Shown piece by piece: positions 15,599 to 24,324 of a DNA stretch of 37,055 nucleotides (positions within the stretch are counted from its first letter, which is position 1; every line of letters begins with the position of its first letter). The stretch covers positions 11,371-48,425 of the forward strand of contig JALHDI010000035.1 of the NCBI GenBank assembly GCA_022839045.1, read 5' to 3'. A model generated the notes under the pieces. That model was not told the origin of the DNA and ran no database searches. It saw only the letters and a program-made list of their open reading frames with translations. Origin of the DNA: Sporomusaceae bacterium. Lineage in GTDB: Bacteria > Bacillota_C > Negativicutes > Sporomusales_B > UBA7701. The position numbers and the translations under genes were made by a program.

Positions 15599-17950
15599 AT
15601 GAATTACCGGGTAATCGGCAAAGTGTTGCCAAGAAAAGATGCGGTCGCTAAGGTATGCGGCATGGAACCTTTCGCCAGCGACATAGTGATCCCCAATATG
15701 CTGCATGCCGTGACATTACGCAGTCCTTACCCCCACGCCGACATCGTCGGCATCGATACAAGCGCGGCCGAAGCGATGGGAGCGATTTGCCTTGTTCCCG
15801 ACGACGCTCCCGATTTTATATACAACGAACGTACGGTAAGCATCCCCGAAAAGACCTATCGCGACCGCCGCGTGCTGCCCCGTCGCGCCCGGCATGTAGG
15901 CGAGGCTATCGCCGCGGTGGCGGCGGAAACGGAGGAACTGGCGTTTCGCGCCCTGCAGGCCATCAAGGTCGAGTACAGGATTCTGCCTGCTGTACTGGAT
16001 GCCGAGTACGCCATGTCGCCGGAGGCGGCGCCGCTCTATGAAGAAATTTTGTTAGGCGACGAGACGGTGAAAGTAAACAGCAATATCGCTTGCGAGCGCA
16101 ACATTGTCATCGGCGATCCGGCGGCAGGATTTGCCAGGGCTGATCATATCATCGAACGCGAATACAGACTGCCGCGCGTGTACCACAACCAGATGGAACC
16201 GAAAACGGCTGTCTGTCGGCCGGAGCCGGACGGCGGCCTCACCTTGTGGGTTACGACGCAAACCATCCATAATGTCCGCCAGTTGGTGGGACAGATTTTC
16301 GATATCCCGCTCAGCAAAGTCAACGTAAAGAAACTGGCCTTGGGCGGATCCTTCGGCTCCAGCATTCAAATGAATTCGATAATTCCCATCTGCGCGGCCT
16401 TGGCGCTGAAGGCCGGGCAGCCGGTTAAACTTGTTTCCAGCCGTGAAGACGATATGCACGACCATGTGAAGTTTCCGGCGCGCATCAGGCTAAAGGTCGG
16501 CGTAACCAAAGACGCCAGTATCGTCGCGGCCGAAATGAACGCCATGGTCGATATCGGCGCGCATCAGGTGAATGCCTATCCCCTGCTGGGCTGTATGGCC
16601 GGCTGGTATGCCTCTCTATACAAGTGGCGGGATTTCTCCTTCGCCGGCAAATCGGTCTACACCAATAAAGTTCCGGCCTGCGCGATGCAGGGCTACGGCA
16701 ACCCGCAAGTCAATTTCGCGGTGGAGTCGCATATGGACATCATCGCCCACGAGTGCGGCTTCGACCCGATCGAGTTCCGCCGCAAAAACTACGTCGGCAT
16801 CGGCGACGAATTCTGGGGCCAGGGGCCGACGGTGAAATCGATCATAAAAAGCTGCGGCGTGGAAGAGATGCTGGCTGTGGGGGCTGCCAAGCCCGGCTGG
16901 CGCGAGCGGCAACCGCCCGGGGCGAAAAACGGGCGCTACCGCCGTGGCATCGGAGTTGCCCGCGGCTTCCACACCTCCGGCACCGGCGGCCCCAAGCCGG
17001 GCGAGGTCATCGATTATTCCAGCGCCACCGTCAAAATCAACGAGGACGGGACGGTCGACGTACTGACGCCGGTGATGGACCTCGGCGGCGGCACTGGCGA
17101 AGCCGCCGTCAAAATAGTGGCGGAAGTGCTGCAATTGCCTTACGACAAGGTTGACCTTGCCCGGGTCGATACCAGGACGACGGGCTACGACGTAAACACC
17201 CACGCCACCCGCGGCGTATACTGCGGCTGCGGCGCCGTCCTGCACGTGGCCAAACAGGTGCGCCGCAAGCTGCTCGAATATGCCGGCCGGATTCTTGACG
17301 AAGATCCGGAGATCCTCGAGCTGGCGTTCAATTCGGTCGCGAACGCCACCGAGGTCCGGGTAAAGGGGTTCGAGCAGAAGCGGATCACCATCGGCGAAGT
17401 GGCCAAACTGGCTCAGATATACAGTTGGGGCACGATTGCGGCCACCGACAGCTACCGGCAGAAAAACTGCCCGCCCTGTTTCGTGACCCACTTTATCGAG
17501 GTCGAGGTAGACACCAGGACGGGCATAGTGCGGGTACCCAAAGCGCTGATGCTGTCGGACTCGGGGACGCCGATCAACCCAGACATGCTCGCCGGGCAGC
17601 TCATCGGCTCGCTCTCGCGGGGGCTGGGGTATGCGGCCTACGAATCGGCCGAGAACGACCAGACCACGGGGCGCCTGGAATGCCGCGGCTTTGTCACCGA
17701 CAGCAAAGTTCCCACCAGCTGCGAGATGCCGCTGCGGGAAAATCTCGAAGTCTACTTCGCCGATACCTACGAGCCGACGGGGCCGTTCGGAGCGAAGGGG
17801 ATCGGGGAGGCTGCGCTCAACTCGGTAGCTTCCGCCTACGCCAACGCGGTCTTCAACGCCATCGGCATCCGCTTTTATCAGCTGCCCATCACCCCGGAAC
17901 GGGTGCTGGAGGCATTGACGGGAGGTGGCACGCATGCTGACAGACAGTAA
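15599..17950 (+). CDS. molybdenum hydroxylase large Mo-cofactor subunit, divergent second set
   Basis: A 783-residue catalytic subunit of the xanthine dehydrogenase superfamily, clearly different from the first. The usual GGGFGGK loop reads GGSFGSS (residues 249-255). The usual RGFG substrate-arginine motif reads QGYG with Q364. The catalytic-base motif is kept as GIGEA with E737, preceded by PFGAKG. The order of domains and the length are normal. ATG 15599 has AAAGGGGG seven bases upstream; the open frame before it is GC-rich noise. Loss of the Arg that orients purines suggests a substrate different from that of the first enzyme, perhaps the next ring position in the same pathway. It overlaps the FAD subunit gene by 17 bases. 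Confidence 0.9.
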   Translation: MNYRVIGKVLPRKDAVAKVCGMEPFASDIVIPNMLHAVTLRSPYPHADIVGIDTSAAEAMGAICLVPDDAPDFIYNERTVSIPEKTYRDRRVLPRRARHVGEAIAAVAAETEELAFRALQAIKVEYRILPAVLDAEYAMSPEAAPLYEEILLGDETVKVNSNIACERNIVIGDPAAGFARADHIIEREYRLPRVYHNQMEPKTAVCRPEPDGGLTLWVTTQTIHNVRQLVGQIFDIPLSKVNVKKLALGGSFGSSIQMNSIIPICAALALKAGQPVKLVSSREDDMHDHVKFPARIRLKVGVTKDASIVAAEMNAMVDIGAHQVNAYPLLGCMAGWYASLYKWRDFSFAGKSVYTNKVPACAMQGYGNPQVNFAVESHMDIIAHECGFDPIEFRRKNYVGIGDEFWGQGPTVKSIIKSCGVEEMLAVGAAKPGWRERQPPGAKNGRYRRGIGVARGFHTSGTGGPKPGEVIDYSSATVKINEDGTVDVLTPVMDLGGGTGEAAVKIVAEVLQLPYDKVDLARVDTRTTGYDVNTHATRGVYCGCGAVLHVAKQVRRKLLEYAGRILDEDPEILELAFNSVANATEVRVKGFEQKRITIGEVAKLAQIYSWGTIAATDSYRQKNCPPCFVTHFIEVEVDTRTGIVRVPKALMLSDSGTPINPDMLAGQLIGSLSRGLGYAAYESAENDQTTGRLECRGFVTDSKVPTSCEMPLRENLEVYFADTYEPTGPFGAKGIGEAALNSVASAYANAVFNAIGIRFYQLPITPERVLEALTGGGTHADRQ

Positions 17951-18827
17951 AATTCTCGCCGCCGATTTCGAATACGTGGCCTGCTCCACCATCGCCGAGG
18001 CGCTGGACTGTCTCACCCGGTACCGGGACAAAGCGAAGATACTGGCCGGCGGCACGGATCTGCTGGTCAAGATGAAAACCGGCGGGCTGTCGTGCGAATA
18101 CCTGATCGCCATCAAGGACGTGACAGAACTTCGCTATCTGCGGGCCGGAGACGCCAGCCTGAATATCGGCGCCCTGACCAGTCTGGCGGAAATCCAGGCC
18201 AGCGGCATCGTCAAAGAGCGCTACAGCGCCTTGTTTGAGGCGGTGCGCTCCATGGCCGCGCCGGCGGTACGCAATATGGGGACAATCGGCGGCAATCTCG
18301 GCAACGCCTCCCCGGCCGCCGACACCGCGCCGCCCCTGCTGGTTTTCGACGCGGCGCTGACCATCGCCGGCAAACGCGGCGAACGCACGCTGCCGCTGGC
18401 CGAATTCTTCGTCGGGCCGGGGCAGACGGTGCTGGCCGCGGATGAACTGATAACCGCTATAAAGCTGGCGGCGCCGGCGGCCGACACCGGCAGCAGTTTC
18501 CTGAAGCTCGGGCGGGTGGCCGCCGATATCGCCAAAATAAATGTGGCGGTGCTGCTGGAGCGCGACGGCGACGTTTGCCGCCGCTGCCGCATCGCCTTCG
18601 GCTCGGTGGGGCCGACGCCGCTGAGGCTGCCGGCGGTCGAGGCGATGCTCGCCGGCCGCCAGGTTACGGCGGCGCTGTTCACGGCAGCGGCGCAGGCGGC
18701 GGCCGACCTGATCAAGCCGATCGACGACCGCCGCTCCACCGGCAGTTATCGGCGGCAGGTGAGCGAAGTCATGCTGGAAGAAGCTCTGGCTGCGGCCTGG
18801 CGGCGGGCGGGAGGAGAGGCGCAATGA
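17934..18827 (+). CDS. molybdenum hydroxylase FAD subunit, second set
   Basis: A 297-residue medium subunit with the standard FAD motifs ILAGGTDLLVKMKTG and TIGGNLGNASPAADTAPP, then the CO-dehydrogenase-type C-terminal domain (FGSVGPTPLRLPAVEAML). ATG 17934 is chosen because GGAGG lies eight bases upstream; GTG 17925 falls inside that site. It overlaps the large-subunit gene upstream and the iron-sulfur gene downstream (ATGA, 4 bases), so the three are translationally coupled. The gene order here (Mo, FAD, FeS) differs from the first set (FAD, FeS, Mo), so the sets are not a simple tandem duplication. Confidence 0.92.
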   Translation: MLTDSKILAADFEYVACSTIAEALDCLTRYRDKAKILAGGTDLLVKMKTGGLSCEYLIAIKDVTELRYLRAGDASLNIGALTSLAEIQASGIVKERYSALFEAVRSMAAPAVRNMGTIGGNLGNASPAADTAPPLLVFDAALTIAGKRGERTLPLAEFFVGPGQTVLAADELITAIKLAAPAADTGSSFLKLGRVAADIAKINVAVLLERDGDVCRRCRIAFGSVGPTPLRLPAVEAMLAGRQVTAALFTAAAQAAADLIKPIDDRRSTGSYRRQVSEVMLEEALAAAWRRAGGEAQ

Positions 18828-19291
18828 CCAAACGGCGGATCATATTGACGGTCAACGGCAAAAAACGGGAACTGTACGTCAAATCCAACGACCTGCTGCT
18901 CAACGTGCTGCGCGATCAACTCGGCCTGATGGGCGCCAAATACGGTTGCGGCATCGGTGAATGCGGCGCCTGCACCGTGCTCCTGAACGGCCGGTCGGCG
19001 CTGTCCTGCCTGACGCTCGCCGTAGCGGTGGACGGCCAGGAGGTCGTGACGGCTGAAGGGCTGGGCAAGCCGGGTAAACTCCACCCCCTGCAAAAGTCCT
19101 TTGTCGAGCACGGGGCGGTGCAGTGCGGCTTTTGCACCCCCGGCATGTTGCTGTCGGCCGAAGCGCTGCTGACGGAAAACCCGCAGCCGACCGAGGAGGA
19201 AATCCGGGAGCATCTGCGGGGCAACCTCTGCCGTTGCACCGGTTACGCGGCCATCGTCAAGGCGGTCCAGGCCGCCGCCGAGAAACCCTGA
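18824..19291 (+). CDS. molybdenum hydroxylase [2Fe-2S] subunit, second set
   Basis: A 155-residue small subunit. C42, C47, C50 and C62 bind the first [2Fe-2S] cluster (CGIGECGAC region); QCGFCTPGM and CRCTGY bind the second. ATG 18824 overlaps the end of the FAD gene by four bases, with GGAGAGG upstream. It completes the second heterotrimeric hydroxylase and links its Mo and FAD centres. The next genes are the ABC importer permeases. Confidence 0.92.
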   Translation: MTKRRIILTVNGKKRELYVKSNDLLLNVLRDQLGLMGAKYGCGIGECGACTVLLNGRSALSCLTLAVAVDGQEVVTAEGLGKPGKLHPLQKSFVEHGAVQCGFCTPGMLLSAEALLTENPQPTEEEIREHLRGNLCRCTGYAAIVKAVQAAAEKP

Positions 19292-19352
19292 TCGCCATGC
19301 CGTCGGCGCTGCGTGTCGGGAAAAAGCCCTTTTTAGAAGGAAGGTGGATCAA

Positions 19353-20276
19353 TTGTCGCTGGTCTTGTCTCAAATAATCAACGCCGTGATGCTGGGGTGT
19401 ACATACTCCCTCATCGCCATCGGTTTTTCCTTGTTTTTCGGCGTCATGGACGTAGTGGTATTCTCCGCCGGAGACGTAGCGATTTTCGGGGCGTTCAGCA
19501 TCATGGCCCTGGCGAGCATGACCGCGCTGCTGCCGATGCTCCAGGTTTTCCTGCCGTCCGCGGTAAGCACGCTGCTCGTGGTTGCACTCGGCAGCGTGGT
19601 AACGGCGCTGGTCATGCTGCTGATATACCGGGTGACGATCAAACCGTTTGCGGGCAAGAGCGCTTTGATGCCGCTGCTCAGCACGATTGCCGCCGGCATC
19701 GCTTTGCGCGAACTGATCGGGATATTCTACCCCCAGGGCAGAAATCCCCAGACCTTTCCCCAACTGCTGCCGAGCGAAGCCTTGACCGGTGGGGTGATCA
19801 TTACCGAAAAACAGGTCATCATCATGGTAGCCACAGTCGTCCTCGTCAGCATCCTCTACTGGTTTGTCAACAAGACCAAGCTGGGGATGTCCATCCAGGC
19901 CGTTTCCCAAAACCGGGAGGCCGCCATCATGGTGGGAGTGAACTGGCGATACTGCATCTTGGCGACCTTTCTCATCGGCGGCTTCATTCTCGGCGTCGGC
20001 GGTTTTCTGGTCGCGTCCTACTTTGACGTGGTGAGGTTCGACATGGGCTCCATGTATGGGCTGAAAGGCTTCAGCGCGGCGGTGGTGGGCGGGCTGGGCA
20101 GCCTGTACGGCGCGATCGCCGGCGGCATGCTGATCGCTTTCATCGAGGTCTTCGTCAGCGCCTTCATCCCCGGGGGGACGGCTTACGCCAGCGTGGCGGC
20201 GTTTATCATGGTTGTCGTATTCATTTTGTTCCGGCCGGAAGGCATCATCGGTGACAAAACGGTGGAAAAAGTATGA
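19353..20276 (+). CDS. ABC transporter permease, LivH type
   Basis: A 307-residue inner-membrane protein with about eight hydrophobic segments. Family signatures are the N-terminal GCTYSLIAIGFSLFFGVM and the cytoplasmic coupling loop with SQNREAAIMVGVN, followed by KGFSAAVVGGLGSLYGAIAG. TTG 19353 is preferred because AAGGAAGGTGG lies just upstream; GTG 19344 falls within that ribosome site. It pairs with the LivM-type permease that follows to form the channel of the importer. Substrate is set by the binding protein at 14282; given the neighbours it is more likely an N-heterocycle or its breakdown product than leucine. Confidence 0.92.
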   Translation: MSLVLSQIINAVMLGCTYSLIAIGFSLFFGVMDVVVFSAGDVAIFGAFSIMALASMTALLPMLQVFLPSAVSTLLVVALGSVVTALVMLLIYRVTIKPFAGKSALMPLLSTIAAGIALRELIGIFYPQGRNPQTFPQLLPSEALTGGVIITEKQVIIMVATVVLVSILYWFVNKTKLGMSIQAVSQNREAAIMVGVNWRYCILATFLIGGFILGVGGFLVASYFDVVRFDMGSMYGLKGFSAAVVGGLGSLYGAIAGGMLIAFIEVFVSAFIPGGTAYASVAAFIMVVVFILFRPEGIIGDKTVEKV

Positions 20277-20302
20277 TCGATTCTTACCGCTAGGGGGAGA
20301 AC

Positions 20303-21514
20303 ATGCCTAAAACAGCTTTATTTACAAAAGAGAGGCTGCTGGCCTGGGGAGTAAGCATATCCGGCTGCGCGCTGCTGTTTGCCGCCCTGGTGGGTTCGCT
20401 GGCGGTGGCCCTGGCGGTGCTCCTCGTCGTCCTGGGCCTGATCATGCTGGGGGAACGCCGCCACCAGGTGGAGACGGTATACGCGGCGCTGACCGAACAT
20501 AAACGCTCCAGCCTGGCGGTGGTCGGATTATTCGTAGTGATGCTGCCTTTTCTGTTCAGCGGCGACAGCTATCTGCTGCACGTTCTCGTGATGGGCGGCA
20601 TTCACGGTATCGTCGCTCTGGGGCTGAATTTCCAGGTCGGCAGCACCGGTATGGTCAGTTTCGCCACCGCCGCATTTTTCGGCACCGGCGCGTATGCGTC
20701 CGCCCTCCTGGCCACGAAGTTCGCCGTTTCGCCGTGGCTGGCGACGGCGGCCGGTACGGTCGCGGCGGCCGGTCTGGGGGTGGTATTCGGCTTTCCGGCG
20801 CTCAAGACGCGGGGGTATTATCTGTCGCTCATCACCATCGCCATGCAGATTATCTTTACGTTGATGATTATCAACACCAGCTGGCTGGGCGGACCGAACG
20901 GCATCCCCGGGATTCCGGCCTACAGCATCGGCGAAGCTTCGCTGCGCACGCCGCTCGCGATCCCCGGCGTTTCCCTGCCGTACCAGGCGAAATATTTCTA
21001 CCTTGTCTTCCTGCTGCTCGGCCTGGCGATGGTAGCGGCCTCGCGTCTTTACAATTCCCGGATAGGCCTGGCGTGGAACGCCATCGAGCAAGACGAGATT
21101 GTCGCCGTAACCCAGGGGATTAACCTGACCAGCATTAAACTGATGGCGTTCGCGCTGGGGGCGGCGTTCGCAGGGGTTGCCGGGGGGCTCTACGGCCACT
21201 ACACCAGCTTCATCGGCGTGGAGGACTTTGATTTCAGCAAATCGCTGGTGTTTATCTGCATGGTTCTTCTCGGCGGCATGGACAGTGTGCCCGGCGTCGT
21301 ACTGGGGGCGCTGCTGCTCACCATTGTCGACGAAAAACTCCGCGATTTCGCCGACTACCGGATGCTGATGTACAGCGTGATCCTGATCGTTATTCTGCTT
21401 TCCCGGCCCCAGGGTCTACTGCCGAAAAGAATCAGAGGCTACCTGCCGCTCGCCGGGACGACGGGCGGACACGCCGGCGCGCCGGCGGAAGAAAGGGGGG
21501 CCGGAGCGCAATGA
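20303..21514 (+). CDS. ABC transporter permease, LivM type, with N-terminal extension
   Basis: A 403-residue membrane protein. The LivM core starts around residue 75 (VLVMGGIHGIVALGLNFQVG) and contains GSTGMVSFATAAFFGTGAYA and the coupling region AWNAIEQDEIVAVTQGIN, with a late LLGGMDSVPGVVLGA. About 75 residues precede the core and hold two extra hydrophobic segments, as in some long LivM proteins. ATG 20303 follows AGGGGGAG. It overlaps the next gene by four bases (ATGA), so the ATPase is translationally coupled to it. Confidence 0.92.
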   Translation: MPKTALFTKERLLAWGVSISGCALLFAALVGSLAVALAVLLVVLGLIMLGERRHQVETVYAALTEHKRSSLAVVGLFVVMLPFLFSGDSYLLHVLVMGGIHGIVALGLNFQVGSTGMVSFATAAFFGTGAYASALLATKFAVSPWLATAAGTVAAAGLGVVFGFPALKTRGYYLSLITIAMQIIFTLMIINTSWLGGPNGIPGIPAYSIGEASLRTPLAIPGVSLPYQAKYFYLVFLLLGLAMVAASRLYNSRIGLAWNAIEQDEIVAVTQGINLTSIKLMAFALGAAFAGVAGGLYGHYTSFIGVEDFDFSKSLVFICMVLLGGMDSVPGVVLGALLLTIVDEKLRDFADYRMLMYSVILIVILLSRPQGLLPKRIRGYLPLAGTTGGHAGAPAEERGAGAQ

Positions 21515-22275
21515 GCGTATTGCAGACCGAGGAGCTAACCATCAATTTCGGGGGCTTGAAAGCCGTCGATAGGGTTGATTTTACCATCGGCGACGAGGTA
21601 ATCGGCCTGATCGGTCCCAACGGCTCGGGGAAAACCACTTTCCTGAATCTTGTGAGCGGCATTTATAAGCCGACCGGCGGCAGGATCGCTTTTGAACAGC
21701 GGGATATAACCGGCGCCGGCCCCGATGTCGTCAGACAGAAAGGGATCGCCCGGACTTTTCAGACCAACCGGCTGTGCCTGAATCTGAGCGTTATGGACAA
21801 CATATTGCTCGGCCTTTATAGCCGCCAAAAAGCGACATGGTGGCAGGCGATACTGCAGCCGGCGCGCTGCCGCCGGGAACTGGCGCGGGACATCGCCGAC
21901 GGATTGGCGATATTGGAGCATTTCAACCCGGCGCTGGTCGCCAGGGCGTACGAACCGGTCACCGCCATCCCGCTCATCGACCGGCGGCGCATCGAGATCG
22001 CCCGCGCCATAGTCGGCCGGCCGCGATTACTGCTGCTCGACGAGCCCACCGCCGGGCTGAATGCCGAAGAGACCAGTCAAATCATCGGCGACATCGCCAA
22101 GATCCGGCAGCAAGAGCAGAAAATCAGTATGATCATCATCGAACACGACATGTCGGTAATCTCCAGCATTTGTCAGAGAGTAGTCGTTTTGAACGCCGGC
22201 CGGAAGATCGCCGACGACTGTTTCGGCGAAGTATGCAAAAACGAACAAGTCCGCCGGGCGTATCTGGGAGGTTAA
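21511..22275 (+). CDS. ABC transporter ATP-binding protein, LivG type, with degenerate signature motif
   Basis: A 254-residue ATPase. Walker A is GPNGSGKT (residues 35-42), the Q-loop lies in ARTFQTNRL, Walker B is RLLLLDEPTAGLN and the switch histidine follows IIIEHDM. The ABC signature, usually LPYGQQRRLEIARA in LivG, reads IPLIDRRRIEIARA (residues 153-166): the Gly and Gln residues that contact ATP across the dimer are missing. The LivF partner keeps a normal signature, so the pair would have one canonical and one degenerate site, as happens in some asymmetric transporters. Confidence 0.9.
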   Translation: MSVLQTEELTINFGGLKAVDRVDFTIGDEVIGLIGPNGSGKTTFLNLVSGIYKPTGGRIAFEQRDITGAGPDVVRQKGIARTFQTNRLCLNLSVMDNILLGLYSRQKATWWQAILQPARCRRELARDIADGLAILEHFNPALVARAYEPVTAIPLIDRRRIEIARAIVGRPRLLLLDEPTAGLNAEETSQIIGDIAKIRQQEQKISMIIIEHDMSVISSICQRVVVLNAGRKIADDCFGEVCKNEQVRRAYLGG

Positions 22276-22277
22276 TC

Positions 22278-22991
22278 ATGCTGGAACTGCGCAATGTCAG
22301 TACCGTTTACGGGACGATCCCCATGCTGATGGATGTCACCATCAATGTCGGCAAAGGGGAAGCCGTCTGTCTGCTGGGCGCCAACGGCGCCGGCAAGACC
22401 ACTGTGCTAAAGACCATCATCAGCATGGTAAGCCCGGTAAAGGGTGAAGTTCACTTCAACGGCCAGCGCATCGACACATTGCCGTCCCACAAGGTCATTC
22501 AGAGCGGCATCGCCATCGTGCCCGAGCGGGAAGGGTTGTTCCCCAAAATGACGGTCGCCGACAATCTGCTTATGGGCGCTTATTACGAAACCGACAAGAA
22601 AAAAATTAAGGCCAGGCTGGCGGAAGTGCTGGCCATTTTTCCCCGGCTCGAGGAGCGCTATCACCGCAAAGCCGGCACCTTAAGCGGCGGGGAACGGAAA
22701 ATGCTGGGTATCGGCCGAGCGATGCTGGCCGACCCGCAGGTGATGTTGATGGATGAACCCTCGCTCGGGCTTGCGCCGGCGTTGGTCAACGAAGTATACG
22801 AGGTCATCGGCCGGATAAAGCGGGAAAAGAATCTCGCCATACTGCTGGTTGAGCAGAACGCCCAAAAGGCGCTGGCGGTCGTGGAACGCGGCTATGTTCT
22901 CCAGAAGGGCGGCATCATCCTTCAAGGCTCCACCGCCGAGTTGCAGGCGGACAAAATCGTCCAGGAAAGCTACCTGTCGGCAGGCGCTTAG
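22278..22991 (+). CDS. ABC transporter ATP-binding protein, LivF type
   Basis: A 237-residue ATPase starting two bases after the LivG-type gene, with a ribosome site (GGGAGG) within the end of that gene. Walker A GANGAGKTT, signature LSGGERKMLGIGRA, Walker B VMLMDEPSLGLAP and the switch region LLVEQNAQKAL are all canonical. SGIAIVPEREGLFPKMTV is the usual LivF Q-loop region. It completes the five-component importer whose binding protein lies at 14282. Confidence 0.94.
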   Translation: MLELRNVSTVYGTIPMLMDVTINVGKGEAVCLLGANGAGKTTVLKTIISMVSPVKGEVHFNGQRIDTLPSHKVIQSGIAIVPEREGLFPKMTVADNLLMGAYYETDKKKIKARLAEVLAIFPRLEERYHRKAGTLSGGERKMLGIGRAMLADPQVMLMDEPSLGLAPALVNEVYEVIGRIKREKNLAILLVEQNAQKALAVVERGYVLQKGGIILQGSTAELQADKIVQESYLSAGA

Positions 22992-23028
22992 GCTTACTGC
23001 GGCGTCTCGGCGAAAAGGAGAGAAACAT

Positions 23029-24252
23029 ATGGATGCGTTGCGGCAGTTTTACGCCGAACTGGTCAGCGAAATCGGCAAGACGGCGACCGGCTGGAACCGG
23101 CTGGCCTTTACCGACGCCGAACGGGCGGCGGTGGACTATTTCCTGGACTGTTGCCGGCAAAGCGGCCTGACGGTCCGCACCGACGCTTTCGGCAACGCCT
23201 ACGCCCGCTGGGAGGGCGAATACCCCGACGCCCCGGTAGTGTTATGCGGCTCTCACCTGGATACGGTGACTGACGGCGGACCGCTGGACGGCGCCGCCGG
23301 CGTGTTTGCCGCGCTGGCGGCGGTCCGACGGCTGAAAGCGGCCGGCCACGTACCGCGTCATCCGGTGGAAATCGTCGCTTTTGCCGGCGAGGAGTCGTCC
23401 CGCTTCGGCTTTGCCACCCTTGGCAGCAAAATAATCGCCGGCACGGTCGGCCGGGAAAAGCTCGATCAACTCCAGGACCGCGACGGGGTCACCCTCCGCG
23501 AAGCGATGGCACGCCGGGGCTATAGCTATGAAAACCTCCCGGCCCTGGTGCGCGGCGACCTCAAGGCGTATCTGGAACTGCACATCGAACAGGGACCGAC
23601 GCTCGAGGCCACCGGCGACCAGATCGGCATCGTTACGGCGATCGCCGCGCCTACCAGGCTGAAAATTACTCTGGAGGGAGTCGCCGCTCATTCGGGAGCG
23701 ACCGCCATGTCCTACCGGCGGGACGCCCTGGCGGGAGCGGCAGAGTTCATACTGGCGGCGGAGGCAAACGGGCGGAAGGAAGAAGCCTACGGCACCGTAG
23801 TCACGGTCGGCGTCTGCGACGTACTGCCGGGGGTTATGAATGTGGTGCCCGGCGAAGCGCGCCTTCAGGTTGACGTCAGAAGCATCGACAGCGACAGCAA
23901 AAAACGGGTGGTCGCCGCGCTATACGAGGACCTGCGCGCAATATGCCGGAAAAGGGGACTTCAGTCTTCGGCGGCAGTGATAAGCGACGATGAGCCGGTG
24001 TATATGAACGGCGAACTCAACCGCATGCTGGCGGAGGTATGCCGCGAGGGCGGGCTCAGTTGCCGCGAAATGCCCAGTGGCGCCGGGCACGATGCCATGA
24101 ACGTCCGGCAGCTGTGTCCGGCCGCCCTGATCTTCGTTCCTTCGCAGAACGGCATCAGCCATAATCCGCGCGAATATACCCACCCCGAGGACCTGGCCAG
24201 GGGAGTCACCGTGCTGGCCGGGATGCTTAAGCGATTGACGGGGGCTTCCTAG
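23029..24252 (+). CDS. M20-family N-carbamoyl amidohydrolase (allantoate/ureido-acid hydrolase, hydantoinase-carbamoylase family)
   Basis: A 407-residue zinc hydrolase that removes a carbamoyl group (as ammonia and CO2) from an N-carbamoyl amino acid, ureidopropionate or allantoate. Metal and catalytic motifs are clear: GSHLDTVTDGGPLDGAAGV, AGEESSRFGFATLGSK, LELHIEQGPTLE, then the dimerisation-domain motif GVAAHSGAT, SGAGHDAMN and SHNPREYT. ATG 23029 follows AAAAGGAGAG. With the cyclic amidohydrolase at 8302 it forms the classical two-step route from a cyclic ureide to an amino acid. Which ureide is not decided by sequence. Confidence 0.9.
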   Translation: MDALRQFYAELVSEIGKTATGWNRLAFTDAERAAVDYFLDCCRQSGLTVRTDAFGNAYARWEGEYPDAPVVLCGSHLDTVTDGGPLDGAAGVFAALAAVRRLKAAGHVPRHPVEIVAFAGEESSRFGFATLGSKIIAGTVGREKLDQLQDRDGVTLREAMARRGYSYENLPALVRGDLKAYLELHIEQGPTLEATGDQIGIVTAIAAPTRLKITLEGVAAHSGATAMSYRRDALAGAAEFILAAEANGRKEEAYGTVVTVGVCDVLPGVMNVVPGEARLQVDVRSIDSDSKKRVVAALYEDLRAICRKRGLQSSAAVISDDEPVYMNGELNRMLAEVCREGGLSCREMPSGAGHDAMNVRQLCPAALIFVPSQNGISHNPREYTHPEDLARGVTVLAGMLKRLTGAS

Positions 24253-24324
24253 GCGGCCGGCGCAGAAGGGCAGGCAGACGGGAAAGCCGTGCGTTGCCTC
24301 ACGACAGGCGAAGGTGGTGTGACA

